Shown here in pieces: positions 14,344 to 21,925 of a DNA stretch of 36,378 nt (the stretch's first letter is position 1; each line of letters begins with the position of its first letter). The position numbers and the translations under genes are program-made. The notes beneath the pieces are model-generated. The model searched no databases. It was given only the letters and a program-made list of their open reading frames with translations, and was not told where the DNA came from. Source of the DNA: a virus; IMG/VR virus record IMGVR_UViG_3300045107_000306, positions 1-36,378 of that record. One strand, written 5' to 3'.

Positions 14344-14645
14344 TGGACTACGCAGCGATCCTGGCCGCCGACCGTCGCCTGGCCATCCTCCGTCTCCTGA
14401 AGGAGGGCGGCGGCGAGGCCGGCGAAAGCGTGCTCGAGAAGGGCCTGCACATGCTGGGCCACCGAGCCGGTTGCGACCGCGACCAGGTCCGCGCCGACCT
14501 GCGCGCGCTCGAGGACCGCGCGTGCCTGGTGATCTCGCTCTTCCAGGACAAGTACATGGTCGCGAAGATCACGCGCCGCGGCGTCTCCGTCGCCGAGGGC
14601 ATCGTGCACGTCGAGGGCGTCGCCCGGCCGGCGATGGGGCTCTAG
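14343..14645 (+). CDS. Mu gp26-like winged-helix protein
   Basis: 100 residues. The pattern DRRLAILRLLKE, GLHMLGHRAGCDRDQVRADL and KITRRGVSVAEG is that of the gp26/ArsR-like winged-helix proteins placed just before the small terminase in Mu-like phages. DNA binding is likely; the role in packaging or regulation is not known. The ATG is in a TGATG overlap; a TTG one codon earlier is possible. Confidence 0.8.
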   Translation: MDYAAILAADRRLAILRLLKEGGGEAGESVLEKGLHMLGHRAGCDRDQVRADLRALEDRACLVISLFQDKYMVAKITRRGVSVAEGIVHVEGVARPAMGL

Positions 14646-15184
14646 TGCCCAAGCCCTCCTCCATCGACCGCCTCCCGGAAGAGGTGCGCAGCAAGATCGC
14701 CGAGCTGCGCCGCAACGGCCGCACCCTCGACGAGATCCTGGACCACCTGCAGCAGCTGGACGTCGAGGTCAGCCGCTCGGCGCTGGGCCGCCACGTGAAA
14801 AGCCTGGCGCAGATCGGCGAGCAGATGCGTCGCGCCGAGACCATGGCGAAGTTCGTGGTCGAGCGGTTCGGCGAGGACAGCGACGACCGGCTGGGCCGGG
14901 CGAACATGCGCATCCTGCAGGGCGCCCTGCTGGAGATGCTGGCCGAGGATCGGATCGACGAGGAGACCGGCGCCCCGATCACCCTATCGGCCAAGGAGGC
15001 GAAGGAGCTGTCGCTCGCCGTGCAGCGCCTTGTGAGCGCGCAGCGGATGGATGCCGAGCGGGAGCTGCGCCTGCGCGCCGCCTTCAAGCGCGAGGCGACC
15101 GAGAAGCTGGACGCCGCCGGCCGCACCGGAGAGATCGACCCGGACGCCGTGGAGCGCGCCAAGCGAATCCTTGGCTTTGCCTGA
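14645..15184 (+). CDS. Small terminase subunit (DUF3486, Mu gp27-like)
   Basis: 179 residues from a GTG that overlaps the previous TAG by one base. The N-terminus carries an HTH (SIDRLPEEVRSKIAELRRNG, then EILDHLQQLDVEVSRSALGR). The rest is a long helical oligomerisation region. DUF3486 proteins recognise the packaging site and hand DNA to the large subunit; Mu-type packaging starts near the left end. TGATG overlap with the large terminase supports co-expression. Confidence 0.9.
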   Translation: MPKPSSIDRLPEEVRSKIAELRRNGRTLDEILDHLQQLDVEVSRSALGRHVKSLAQIGEQMRRAETMAKFVVERFGEDSDDRLGRANMRILQGALLEMLAEDRIDEETGAPITLSAKEAKELSLAVQRLVSAQRMDAERELRLRAAFKREATEKLDAAGRTGEIDPDAVERAKRILGFA

Positions 15185-16695
15185 TGGCGGCGGAACCGTC
15201 CCTTGCCGGCCTCTCGCCGCTGATCAACTTCCTGCCGTACCAGCGGAAGTGGCTGGCGGATAAGTCGCGCTTCAAGATCGGGATGTTCTCCCGCCAGACC
15301 GGCAAGACCTTCACGAACTGCGCCGAGCTGGTCGACGACTGCATCGACGCCGAGGTCACCGGCCGACGTACCCGCTGGTTGATCCTATCCCGCGGCGAGC
15401 GCCAGGCGAAGGAGGCGATGGAGTCGGCGGTCAAGCCGTTCACCCGAGCCTTCTGGGAGCTGTATCGCGGCGTGCTGAAGGGCAAGGCGCCCGAGATCCG
15501 CGAGGATGAGTTCCGGGTCGAGCGCCAGGGCCAGAAGGATGCGGCCTATCGCATGTTCGAGGTGGAGTTCCCCGGCGGCTCCCGGATCACGGCCCTGCCG
15601 GCCAACCCGGACACTGCCCGCGGTTTCTCCTCGAACGTACTCCTGGACGAGTTCGCGTTCCACGCGGACTCCAAGGCGATATGGGGCGCGCTCTTTCCGG
15701 TGATCTCGAAATCCGGCCTGGTCCTGCGCGTCGTCTCCACCCCCAACGGCAAGTCCAACAAGTTCTACGACCTGATGACCCAGGAGCCGACGGTTTGGTC
15801 GCGGCACGTCGTGGACATCTACGACGCCGTCGCGCAGGGCCTGGACCGCGACATCGACATGCTGCGCGCCGGGATCGGCGACGCCGACCTCTGGGCCCAG
15901 GAGTACGAGCTGAAGTGGCTGGACGAAGCGACGGCCTGGCTCGACTACGAGCTGATCCACGCCTGTGAGCAGCCGGTGGGCTACACGGCCCGGGTGAACT
16001 ACACCGGCACGCCCCAGCGGCCGGTGCGAACGGTCGAGCGTGAGAACGGACGTCGGTCCTTCGCAACCCGCGACGGCAAGTTCTACGTCGGGATGGATAT
16101 CGCCCGGAAGAAGGACCTGACCTGCATCTGGGTGGCTGAGCTGGTCGACGGGGTGCTCGTCGTCCGCGAGATCATCACGATGCACCGGGCCGCCTTCTGG
16201 GCGCAGCACGCGGAGCTCGACCGGATCTTCGCCGAGTACAACCCGGTGCGGACGTGCATCGACGAGACCGGGATGGGCGCGCCGTTCGTCGAGGCGGCGC
16301 AGCTGCGGCTCGGCCAGCTTCGCGTTGAGGGCGTGGTCTTCACCCCGGCCAACCGCCTGTCCATGGCCGGACAGCTGAAGGAGAGGATGGAGGACCGCCG
16401 GTTTGTCCTGCCTGCGGGTGACCGCGACCTTCGGGACGATCTCCATTCGATCACCAAGGCGGTCTCGCTGACCGGCGCCGTGCGGCTGGTCCACGACGGT
16501 GAGAGCGACGGCCACGGGGACCGCTTCTGGGCGGCCGGCCTTTGCTGCGCGGCGGCGAGCGAGCCCATTCAACCTTACGCCTACCACCCCGTCCTCGCCC
16601 GCGAGCACCACGACATGAGCCCGCTGGCCCGGCGGCGCCAGGAGATCGAGCACGGCTCGGGCATGGGCGGCTTCCGCGGCCGCAGGAGCTTCTAG
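15184..16695 (+). CDS. Large terminase subunit (Mu gp28-like)
   Basis: 503 residues. The ATPase half has an atypical Walker A at 36-42 (SRQTGKT) and Walker B with Asp155-Glu156 (NVLLDEFAF). The RNase H-like nuclease half has acidic residues in the expected places: Asp305 (VGMDIARKKDLT), Asp360-Glu361 (CIDETGMGAPF) and Asp446 (GHGDRFWAAGL). It pumps DNA into proheads and cuts it by the headful. The protein appears complete. The N-terminal stretch PLINFLPYQRKWLADKSRFK is typical of the gp28 family. Confidence 0.95.
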   Translation: MAAEPSLAGLSPLINFLPYQRKWLADKSRFKIGMFSRQTGKTFTNCAELVDDCIDAEVTGRRTRWLILSRGERQAKEAMESAVKPFTRAFWELYRGVLKGKAPEIREDEFRVERQGQKDAAYRMFEVEFPGGSRITALPANPDTARGFSSNVLLDEFAFHADSKAIWGALFPVISKSGLVLRVVSTPNGKSNKFYDLMTQEPTVWSRHVVDIYDAVAQGLDRDIDMLRAGIGDADLWAQEYELKWLDEATAWLDYELIHACEQPVGYTARVNYTGTPQRPVRTVERENGRRSFATRDGKFYVGMDIARKKDLTCIWVAELVDGVLVVREIITMHRAAFWAQHAELDRIFAEYNPVRTCIDETGMGAPFVEAAQLRLGQLRVEGVVFTPANRLSMAGQLKERMEDRRFVLPAGDRDLRDDLHSITKAVSLTGAVRLVHDGESDGHGDRFWAAGLCCAAASEPIQPYAYHPVLAREHHDMSPLARRRQEIEHGSGMGGFRGRRSF

Positions 16696-16697
16696 TC

Positions 16698-18350
16698 ATG
16701 GTTCAGCTTGTCGATCGTTTCGGGCGCCCGTTGACGGCGAAGAAGGGCGACCTGACCCGCGAGGTGGCCGCGCCCGGGCTCACCGGCGTGCGCCAGGCGT
16801 GGGACGCGCGCACCGCTGTCGTCGGCCTTACGCCCGACCGCCTCGAGGCGATCCTGCGGCAGGCCGACCAGGGCGACCTGGATGCGCTGTTCACGCTCGC
16901 CCAGGAGATGGAGGAGCGGGACCCGCACTATGCCTCGGTCCTGCAGACCCGGAAGCTTTCGGTCGTGGCGCTCGAGCGCAAGGTGACCTGGACGAAGAAG
17001 CAGGCCGACGATCCGCGGGCCGAAGAGATCCAGGAGGCGTGCGAGGAGCTGCTCGAGGCCGACGAGATGGACCTCCTGATCCCGCACCTGATGGACAGCG
17101 TCGCGAAGCCCTACGCCGTGGCCGAGACCATCTGGCACAAGGGGCCGGATCGATGGACGCCGGAGCGCTACGAGGACCGAGATCCGCGCTGGTTCCAGCT
17201 GGATCGGCTTACGGGCAAGGAGCTGCGCCTGCGGGAGGTCGGCGCGCCGGACGGCGTGCCGCTGCCGCCGTTCACCTTCGTCTCGCAGTTCGCGGCCAAC
17301 AAGTCGGGCCTGATCGCGAGGCGGGGCCTGGCCCGCGTCGTCGCCTTCAGCTTCGTCTGCAAGCTCTACGGCCTGAAGGACTGGATGGCCTACGCGGAGA
17401 TCTTCGGCATCCCGCTCCGCCTGGGCAAGTACGGCGCGGGGGCGACCCCGGCCGACGTCGACGTCCTCAAGAGGGCCGTGTTCGGCCTCGGCTCCGACGC
17501 GGCCGCCGTGATCCCCGAGGGGATGACGATCGAGTTCCCGGCGCCGGCGAGCGGCACGGGCAACGCCGAGCTGTTCCACGCGCTGGTGGTGTTCATCGAC
17601 AACCAGGTGAGCAAGGCGGTCCTGGGCCAGACGGGTACGACCGACATGCAGAAGGGCGGCGGCTTCGCCCAGGCCAAGGTGCTCGACGGCGTCCGCACCG
17701 ACCTGAAGCAGGCGGACGCGAAGGCGGTGGGCGCCGCGATCCGCCGCGACATTCTCACCCCCTTCGTGCAGCTCAACTGGGGCCAGGACGCCCCGGTGCC
17801 GCGGGCCGAGCTGGTGGTCGAGGAGCCCGAGGACATGGAAGCCCTGGCGGGCTTCCTGGAACGGATGGTGCCGCTGGGCCTGCGGGTGGGCCAGTCCGAG
17901 ATCCGAAAGAAGGCGCGCCTCTCCGAACCGGCCGACGACGAGGAGGTGCTGTCGCCGCCGGCGAAGGCGGCCGCGATCGACCCCACCGATCCCAACGCGA
18001 AGCCAAAACCGACCCCGGGTGCCCCACCGAGCGCTGCGAACGACCCGGCAGCGCCGGCTCGCGACCCTGCGCTCGCCCGCACCGAACTCAGCGCCGAGGT
18101 GGCGGCGCGGGAGGCCGCCGATCGGCAGCTCGAGGAGGCCCAACTGGCCGGCCTCGAGGAGTGGCAGCAGACGTTCGCGCCGGAAGCCGCGGCGGTCATG
18201 GACCTGGTGAAGGGGGCCGGCAGCTTCGAGGAGATCTCGCGCGGGCTGGAGCGCATGGCTGCGGACCTGGCCGCGCCGCCCGCGGCGCGCGCCCTGGCCC
18301 GGGCGATGTTCGAGGCCGCGGTGATCGGCGAAGGCGGGCGGGAGGCCTAG
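16698..18350 (+). CDS. Portal protein (DUF935, Mu gp29-like)
   Basis: 550 residues (Mu gp29 is 512). It shows the DUF935 hallmarks: EMEERDPHYASVLQTRKLSV near residue 75-95, the central EIFGIPLRLGKYG, and FIDNQVSKAVLGQTGTTDM about residue 300. A proline/alanine-rich insert (about 430-465, KPKPTPGAPPSAANDPAAP) accounts for the extra length. It forms the dodecameric DNA gate at the capsid vertex. It starts two bases after the terminase stop and abuts the MuF gene. Confidence 0.94.
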   Translation: MVQLVDRFGRPLTAKKGDLTREVAAPGLTGVRQAWDARTAVVGLTPDRLEAILRQADQGDLDALFTLAQEMEERDPHYASVLQTRKLSVVALERKVTWTKKQADDPRAEEIQEACEELLEADEMDLLIPHLMDSVAKPYAVAETIWHKGPDRWTPERYEDRDPRWFQLDRLTGKELRLREVGAPDGVPLPPFTFVSQFAANKSGLIARRGLARVVAFSFVCKLYGLKDWMAYAEIFGIPLRLGKYGAGATPADVDVLKRAVFGLGSDAAAVIPEGMTIEFPAPASGTGNAELFHALVVFIDNQVSKAVLGQTGTTDMQKGGGFAQAKVLDGVRTDLKQADAKAVGAAIRRDILTPFVQLNWGQDAPVPRAELVVEEPEDMEALAGFLERMVPLGLRVGQSEIRKKARLSEPADDEEVLSPPAKAAAIDPTDPNAKPKPTPGAPPSAANDPAAPARDPALARTELSAEVAAREAADRQLEEAQLAGLEEWQQTFAPEAAAVMDLVKGAGSFEEISRGLERMAADLAAPPAARALARAMFEAAVIGEGGREA

Positions 18351-19709
18351 TTGGCCGACGAGCGCTTCATCTTCGATGCCGCCCCGGATCCGCGCGCCGT
18401 GGCGTTCCTGGAGGCGAAGGGCCTGAAGCGCTCCTGGCGCTGGCCATCGATGTGGCAGACCGAGCACGCCTACGCCTTCACCCTGGCCGGCGTGTATCGC
18501 CTCGACGTCCTGGCGGAGACCAAGCGCCTGGTGACGGCGGCGATCGCCGAGGGCCAGACGCTGGACGGGTTCAAGGCCGCGTTCGAGGCCAAGCTGCAGG
18601 GCCTGGGCTTCGCCGGCCCGCAGGTGGTCAACGACTTTGCGGAAGGTCCGCGCAAGGTGGAACTCACCGCGCCCTGGCGGGTGAAGGTGATCTACGACAC
18701 CAACGTGCGCCAGGCCTACGCGGCGTCCGCCTGGCAGGCGATCGAGGACACGGCGGCCGACTTCCCGGCGCTGCAGTACCACCACACCCCGCAGCAGCAT
18801 CCTCGGCTCAACCACCTGGCCTGGGACAAGATGGTGCTGCCGGTCACGCACCCCTTCTGGAAGACGAACTTCCCGCCCAACGGCTGGTACTGCAAATGCT
18901 TCACCATCCAAGTCAGCGTCGACGAGCTGGCCAGCGGCGCGGTGAAGCTCACGCCCGACGACGCCCTGCACGCCACCGGCTACGACGAGCGCCCGTCGCG
19001 CTGGCGGGAGTGGCGCCATGGGCCCACCGGCCGGGTGGACCGCGCGCCGGAAGGGGTGACGCCGGCGTTTGCCTACAACCCGGGCATGGAGCGCCGGCGG
19101 AACCTCGGCGAGCTGCTGGAGCGGCGCGTCGAGGCGCTGGACGCCGACATGGCGCGGGCGGCCGCCGCCGACCTGGTGAACCTGCCGCTGTTCCACGACC
19201 TGGTCAGCGACGCGATCCGGATCGGACAGGCGCAGGCGGCCGCGCGCAGTGCGACGGCCGCGCGCCTGGTCGGCGGATCCGCCCGAAAGGCCGAGATCGA
19301 CCAGGCGGCCCAGGACGCCGCAGCCGCCGCCGCCGAGTTCCCGAAGGACAGCTGGCCGGTGGGCGTGGCGCCGGCCGAGATCCAGGCCCTGGCGCCCGGC
19401 GCGGGCCGGCTGGTGGTGGCGAACGCCTCGACGATAGGCCACAGCGCCCACATCCACCCGACGACGCCGGCGGACTGGCGGCGCGTGCAGCAGCTGCTGG
19501 AAGGCGGCGAGGCCTGGCAGGGCGAGGGCGGCGAGCTGGTGTTCTTCGGCCGGTTCGACGACGCCCGCGGCGAGCGGACCTGGACGATGGCGCTGAAGGC
19601 CGTGGCTGGGGCCTGGCGGGTCCGGACGCTGTTCGAGAGTTCGCCGCGACGCCGGGCGCGGATGATCCGCCGGTTGCGTCAGGTGCGAGGCGAGAAGAGC
19701 GGCGGCTAG
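18351..19709 (+). CDS. F: MuF minor head protein with C-terminal nuclease-like (PBECR-type) domain
   Basis: 452 residues from a TTG (GGGAGG six bases upstream). Residues about 25-220 are the Phage_Mu_F/SPP1 gp7 domain, with VKVIYDTNVRQAYAASAWQA, HPFWKTNFPPNGWYCKCFTI and surrounding segments. It is an internal head-maturation protein. Residues about 334-443 form a second unit: HSAHIHP (364-370), a central helix (WRRVQQLLEGGEAW), and strands with Lys416 (MALKAVAGAW) and RTLFESSPRR. This layout resembles the phage Barnase-EndoU-ColicinE5/D-RelE-like domains often fused to MuF proteins. Nuclease activity is inference; a purely structural tail is possible. It is the last gene of late operon 1. Confidence 0.88.
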   Translation: MADERFIFDAAPDPRAVAFLEAKGLKRSWRWPSMWQTEHAYAFTLAGVYRLDVLAETKRLVTAAIAEGQTLDGFKAAFEAKLQGLGFAGPQVVNDFAEGPRKVELTAPWRVKVIYDTNVRQAYAASAWQAIEDTAADFPALQYHHTPQQHPRLNHLAWDKMVLPVTHPFWKTNFPPNGWYCKCFTIQVSVDELASGAVKLTPDDALHATGYDERPSRWREWRHGPTGRVDRAPEGVTPAFAYNPGMERRRNLGELLERRVEALDADMARAAAADLVNLPLFHDLVSDAIRIGQAQAAARSATAARLVGGSARKAEIDQAAQDAAAAAAEFPKDSWPVGVAPAEIQALAPGAGRLVVANASTIGHSAHIHPTTPADWRRVQQLLEGGEAWQGEGGELVFFGRFDDARGERTWTMALKAVAGAWRVRTLFESSPRRRARMIRRLRQVRGEKSGG

Positions 19710-19996
19710 GGGTACGCTACCTTCCCCATCGGTCCCGCGGGTCGCCCCGCCGGCCGGCTTCGCGAATTGACTTAGCCGCCGCGGCCAATATGCGCCGCCG
19801 AGCCCCGGATTTCAAATGGCCGTGGAAGCCCCGTAGAAGCCCGCTGACAGGCCTTGACGTCCGGCGCGCCGCGGCAGGGCTAGCGGAAAACCCCCAGCGG
19901 GCCTGTAGACCCGTTTGAAGGCGTTCGAAGGGCCATCCTGGCGCCCGGGTGCGGGGCGGGTCGGCCGCCTTCGGCCGTGTTCCTGGCGGCGGGTGA
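19710..19996. other. Intergenic segment between late operons
   Basis: This holds no confident gene. A 42-codon frame (19791-19919, starting MRRRAPDF, very basic) is open but lacks a ribosome site. Visible elements are a CGGCCG-CCTT-CGGCCG hairpin at 19962-19977, which may end late operon 1 despite having no T-tract, and a degenerate relative of the late promoter core at 19779-19810. Late promoter 2 follows directly. Confidence 0.55.
19779..19810 (+). repeat. Degenerate copy of the late promoter 2 core
   Basis: CCGCGG, three bases, then ATATGCGCCGCCGA (19788-19801) and CCCGGAT. The same order occurs in late promoter 2: CCGCGG, two bases, ATATGCGCCGCCGA (20018-20031) and CCCGAT. The dyad's left arm is missing here, so it is probably not active. 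It looks like the remnant of a duplication. Confidence 0.5.
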
Positions 19997-20043
19997 GGCG
20001 GACAACTGTCCGCGGAGATATGCGCCGCCGACATCCCGATACT
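19997..20043 (+). promoter_or_regulatory. Late promoter 2: Mor-type dyad and -10 element
   Basis: An exact second copy of the 23-bp block (19997-20019) with dyad GCGGACA-AC-TGTCCGC at 19998-20013. The -10 is GATACT (20038-20043), better than at promoter 1. The expected transcription start is at about 20050, so the dyad centre is near -44. It has no -35 box. It drives the protease/scaffold, capsid and tail genes. The first codon of the protease gene is at 20052. Confidence 0.75.
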
Positions 20044-20051
20044 CACCCGGC

Positions 20052-21131
20052 ATGTCGAAGCCCGCAACGCAAATCCCGGCTCACCTGGTTCTCGCCCTCG
20101 CCAACTCAGCGAGGGCCGAAGAGGTTGCATTCGGCCTGGCGCTGGACCTGTCGCTGGCGTTCGCCGGCGCCGAGGACCGCAAGGCTGCGCCGAAGTGGGT
20201 GCCGCTGCTGCCCGCTCCCGACGCCAAGGGTGAGATCGTCGCCCGCGACGGCCGGAAATGGACGCTGAAGGATCCGGCCGTGGTGGTCGCCCACTTCCAG
20301 CAGTACGGCGCCGACATCCCGCTGGACCTGGAGCACGCCACCCACCTGCTGGCGCCGGAAGGAAAGCCGGCCCCCGCGCAGGCCTGGATCCAGGAGATGC
20401 AGGTCCGCGAAGACCGCTCCACCTGGGGCCGCGTCGAGTGGACGCCGGCGGGCCTGGCGTCGTGGCAGTCGGGCGGCTGGAAGTACGTCTCCCCCGGCAT
20501 CCTCCACGACGACGCCCGCGAGATCTTCGGCCTGGCCTCCGCAGGCCTGGTCACCCGTCCCGCGCTCCATCTGCCGGCGCTCGCCCGCAGTGGAAGCAGG
20601 AACCCCACCCAGAAGGACGAAACCTCCATGACGACTGTCGCTCTCGCGACGCTCGCCGCCGCCGCAGGCCTTGCCGCCTCGGCGACGGAAGCGGACGTGA
20701 TCGCCGCGCTCTCCGCCGGCCGCCAGGCCCAGGCGGACCTGAAAGACCCCACCAAGTTCGTGCCGGCGGCCGACCTGGCCGCGGCGCAGACGCGCGCCTC
20801 CAACGCCGAAACCGCGCTCGCGGCCATCCAGAAGGACGGCGCGGAGAAGGCGGCCGTGGCGCTGGTCGACGAGGCGATCGCCGCGGGCAAGCTCGCGCCG
20901 GCCGCCAAGGCCCACTGGCTCGACATCGCCCGTGAGGCCCCGGAGAAGTTCAAGGCGGCGGTCGCCGCGATGCCCGTGACGCTCGAGGTCAGCAAGACCC
21001 GCGAGAAGCCGGATGGCCAGGACGGGGCAAAGGACGAGAACGGCCTCACCGCCGACCAGCTCGCCCTCTGCTCGCAGCTCAGCCTCGACCCGAAAGCCTT
21101 CGCCGCGAACCTCCCGAAGGAGACGAAGTAG
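20052..21131 (+). CDS. I: Prohead protease (Mu gpI-like) with nested scaffold
   Basis: 359 residues. The N-terminal protease part has the Mu gpI core: KWVPLLPAP, RDGRKWTLKDP, IPLDLEHATHL (with a conserved Asp-x-Glu-His), WGRVEWTPAG and KYVSPGILHDD, ending near FGLASAGLVTRPAL. The C-terminal part from residue 193 is an alanine-rich helical scaffold. It matures the capsid and degrades the scaffold. No ribosome site precedes the ATG, which sits at the predicted transcription start, so the mRNA may be leaderless. Confidence 0.92.
   Translation: MSKPATQIPAHLVLALANSARAEEVAFGLALDLSLAFAGAEDRKAAPKWVPLLPAPDAKGEIVARDGRKWTLKDPAVVVAHFQQYGADIPLDLEHATHLLAPEGKPAPAQAWIQEMQVREDRSTWGRVEWTPAGLASWQSGGWKYVSPGILHDDAREIFGLASAGLVTRPALHLPALARSGSRNPTQKDETSMTTVALATLAAAAGLAASATEADVIAALSAGRQAQADLKDPTKFVPAADLAAAQTRASNAETALAAIQKDGAEKAAVALVDEAIAAGKLAPAAKAHWLDIAREAPEKFKAAVAAMPVTLEVSKTREKPDGQDGAKDENGLTADQLALCSQLSLDPKAFAANLPKETK
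20628..21131 (+). CDS. Z: Capsid scaffold protein from an internal start (Mu gpZ-like)
   Basis: In-frame ATG at codon 193 of the protease gene, with AAGGA at 20613-20617, ten bases upstream. The 167-residue product (MTTVALATLAAAAGLAASAT onward) is the scaffold part alone: long alanine/lysine/glutamate helices that would fill and shape the prohead. Mu uses the same nested I/Z arrangement. The ribosome site is much better than that of the full-length start, so the short form should be more abundant, as a scaffold needs. Confidence 0.7.
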   Translation: MTTVALATLAAAAGLAASATEADVIAALSAGRQAQADLKDPTKFVPAADLAAAQTRASNAETALAAIQKDGAEKAAVALVDEAIAAGKLAPAAKAHWLDIAREAPEKFKAAVAAMPVTLEVSKTREKPDGQDGAKDENGLTADQLALCSQLSLDPKAFAANLPKETK

Positions 21132-21914
21132 ATGGCCGCCTCGTCCGTTGAACGGCTGCGCAAGTCGCGCGCCGGCGATCACATCAACCTGCCGGTCAAG
21201 GCCAACTCGCAGATCCTGCGGGGCTGCATGGTCATGCAGATCGGCCTGGTCGCCGCGAACGCCGCAGCCGCGGCCTCGCGCGCCGAGCTGGATTCTATCC
21301 AGGTGCTCGGCCTGGCCGTCGACAGCGTGGTCGGCGGCGCCGCGGACGGCGACGTCCGTGTCCAGGTGGAGCGCCGGGAGGTCTTCCAGGTCGCCAACTC
21401 GGCCGGTGGCGACGAGATCACGGTCGCCGACATCGGCGAGCTGTGCTTCCTGGTGGACAACCAGACCGTCGCCAAGACCATCGGCGCCGGCCTGCGTCCG
21501 ATCGCCGGCCGGATCGAGGACGTCGACGCGAACGGCGTGTGGGTGAACTTCCAGTTCGCCCGCGGACCGCGCCGCCATGTGCTGCAGTTCGCGATCAACG
21601 AGACCGACACCCTGGCCGGCACCTCCCAGGAGCTGCTCTCGCCGGTCGTCGGCGCGATCACCCAGCTCGACGTGACCGTCCAGAAGGCGGTCACCACGGG
21701 CGGCGACGTGACCGCCAGCGTGGGCGGCGTGGCCGTCGACGGCCTGGCCTGCACGATCGCGGACGGGGCCGCCAAGGGCGCCCGGGTCACCGATACGCCG
21801 ACCGCCGGACATGCGACCACGATCGTGGCGGTCGGCTCCCGCATCCAGGTCGTCCCCGCCGCGGCGTTCAACGTCGCCGGCGCGGTCTCCGGCCTCCTCG
21901 AAATCACCTACTAA
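21132..21914 (+). CDS. Capsid decoration/cement-like protein (Mu gp33 position)
   Basis: 260 residues, beginning directly after the protease stop. The N-terminal half has the beta-rich pattern seen in small capsid cement proteins placed before gpT (LPVKANSQILRGCMVMQIGL, then VLGLAVDSVVGGAADGDVRV). The C-terminal half (about 165-260) is a separate beta domain rich in V, T and G. The assignment to a decoration role is from position and composition rather than a clear motif. Confidence 0.65.
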   Translation: MAASSVERLRKSRAGDHINLPVKANSQILRGCMVMQIGLVAANAAAAASRAELDSIQVLGLAVDSVVGGAADGDVRVQVERREVFQVANSAGGDEITVADIGELCFLVDNQTVAKTIGAGLRPIAGRIEDVDANGVWVNFQFARGPRRHVLQFAINETDTLAGTSQELLSPVVGAITQLDVTVQKAVTTGGDVTASVGGVAVDGLACTIADGAAKGARVTDTPTAGHATTIVAVGSRIQVVPAAAFNVAGAVSGLLEITY

Positions 21915-21925
21915 GGGAGGGCTCG

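Noticed and set aside
16692-19457. Minus-strand open frame of 921 codons and plus-strand alternative frame of 1039 codons (16799-19918)
   Set aside because: Both overlap the portal and MuF genes fully; compositions (R, G and A runs) are typical of out-of-frame GC-rich DNA.
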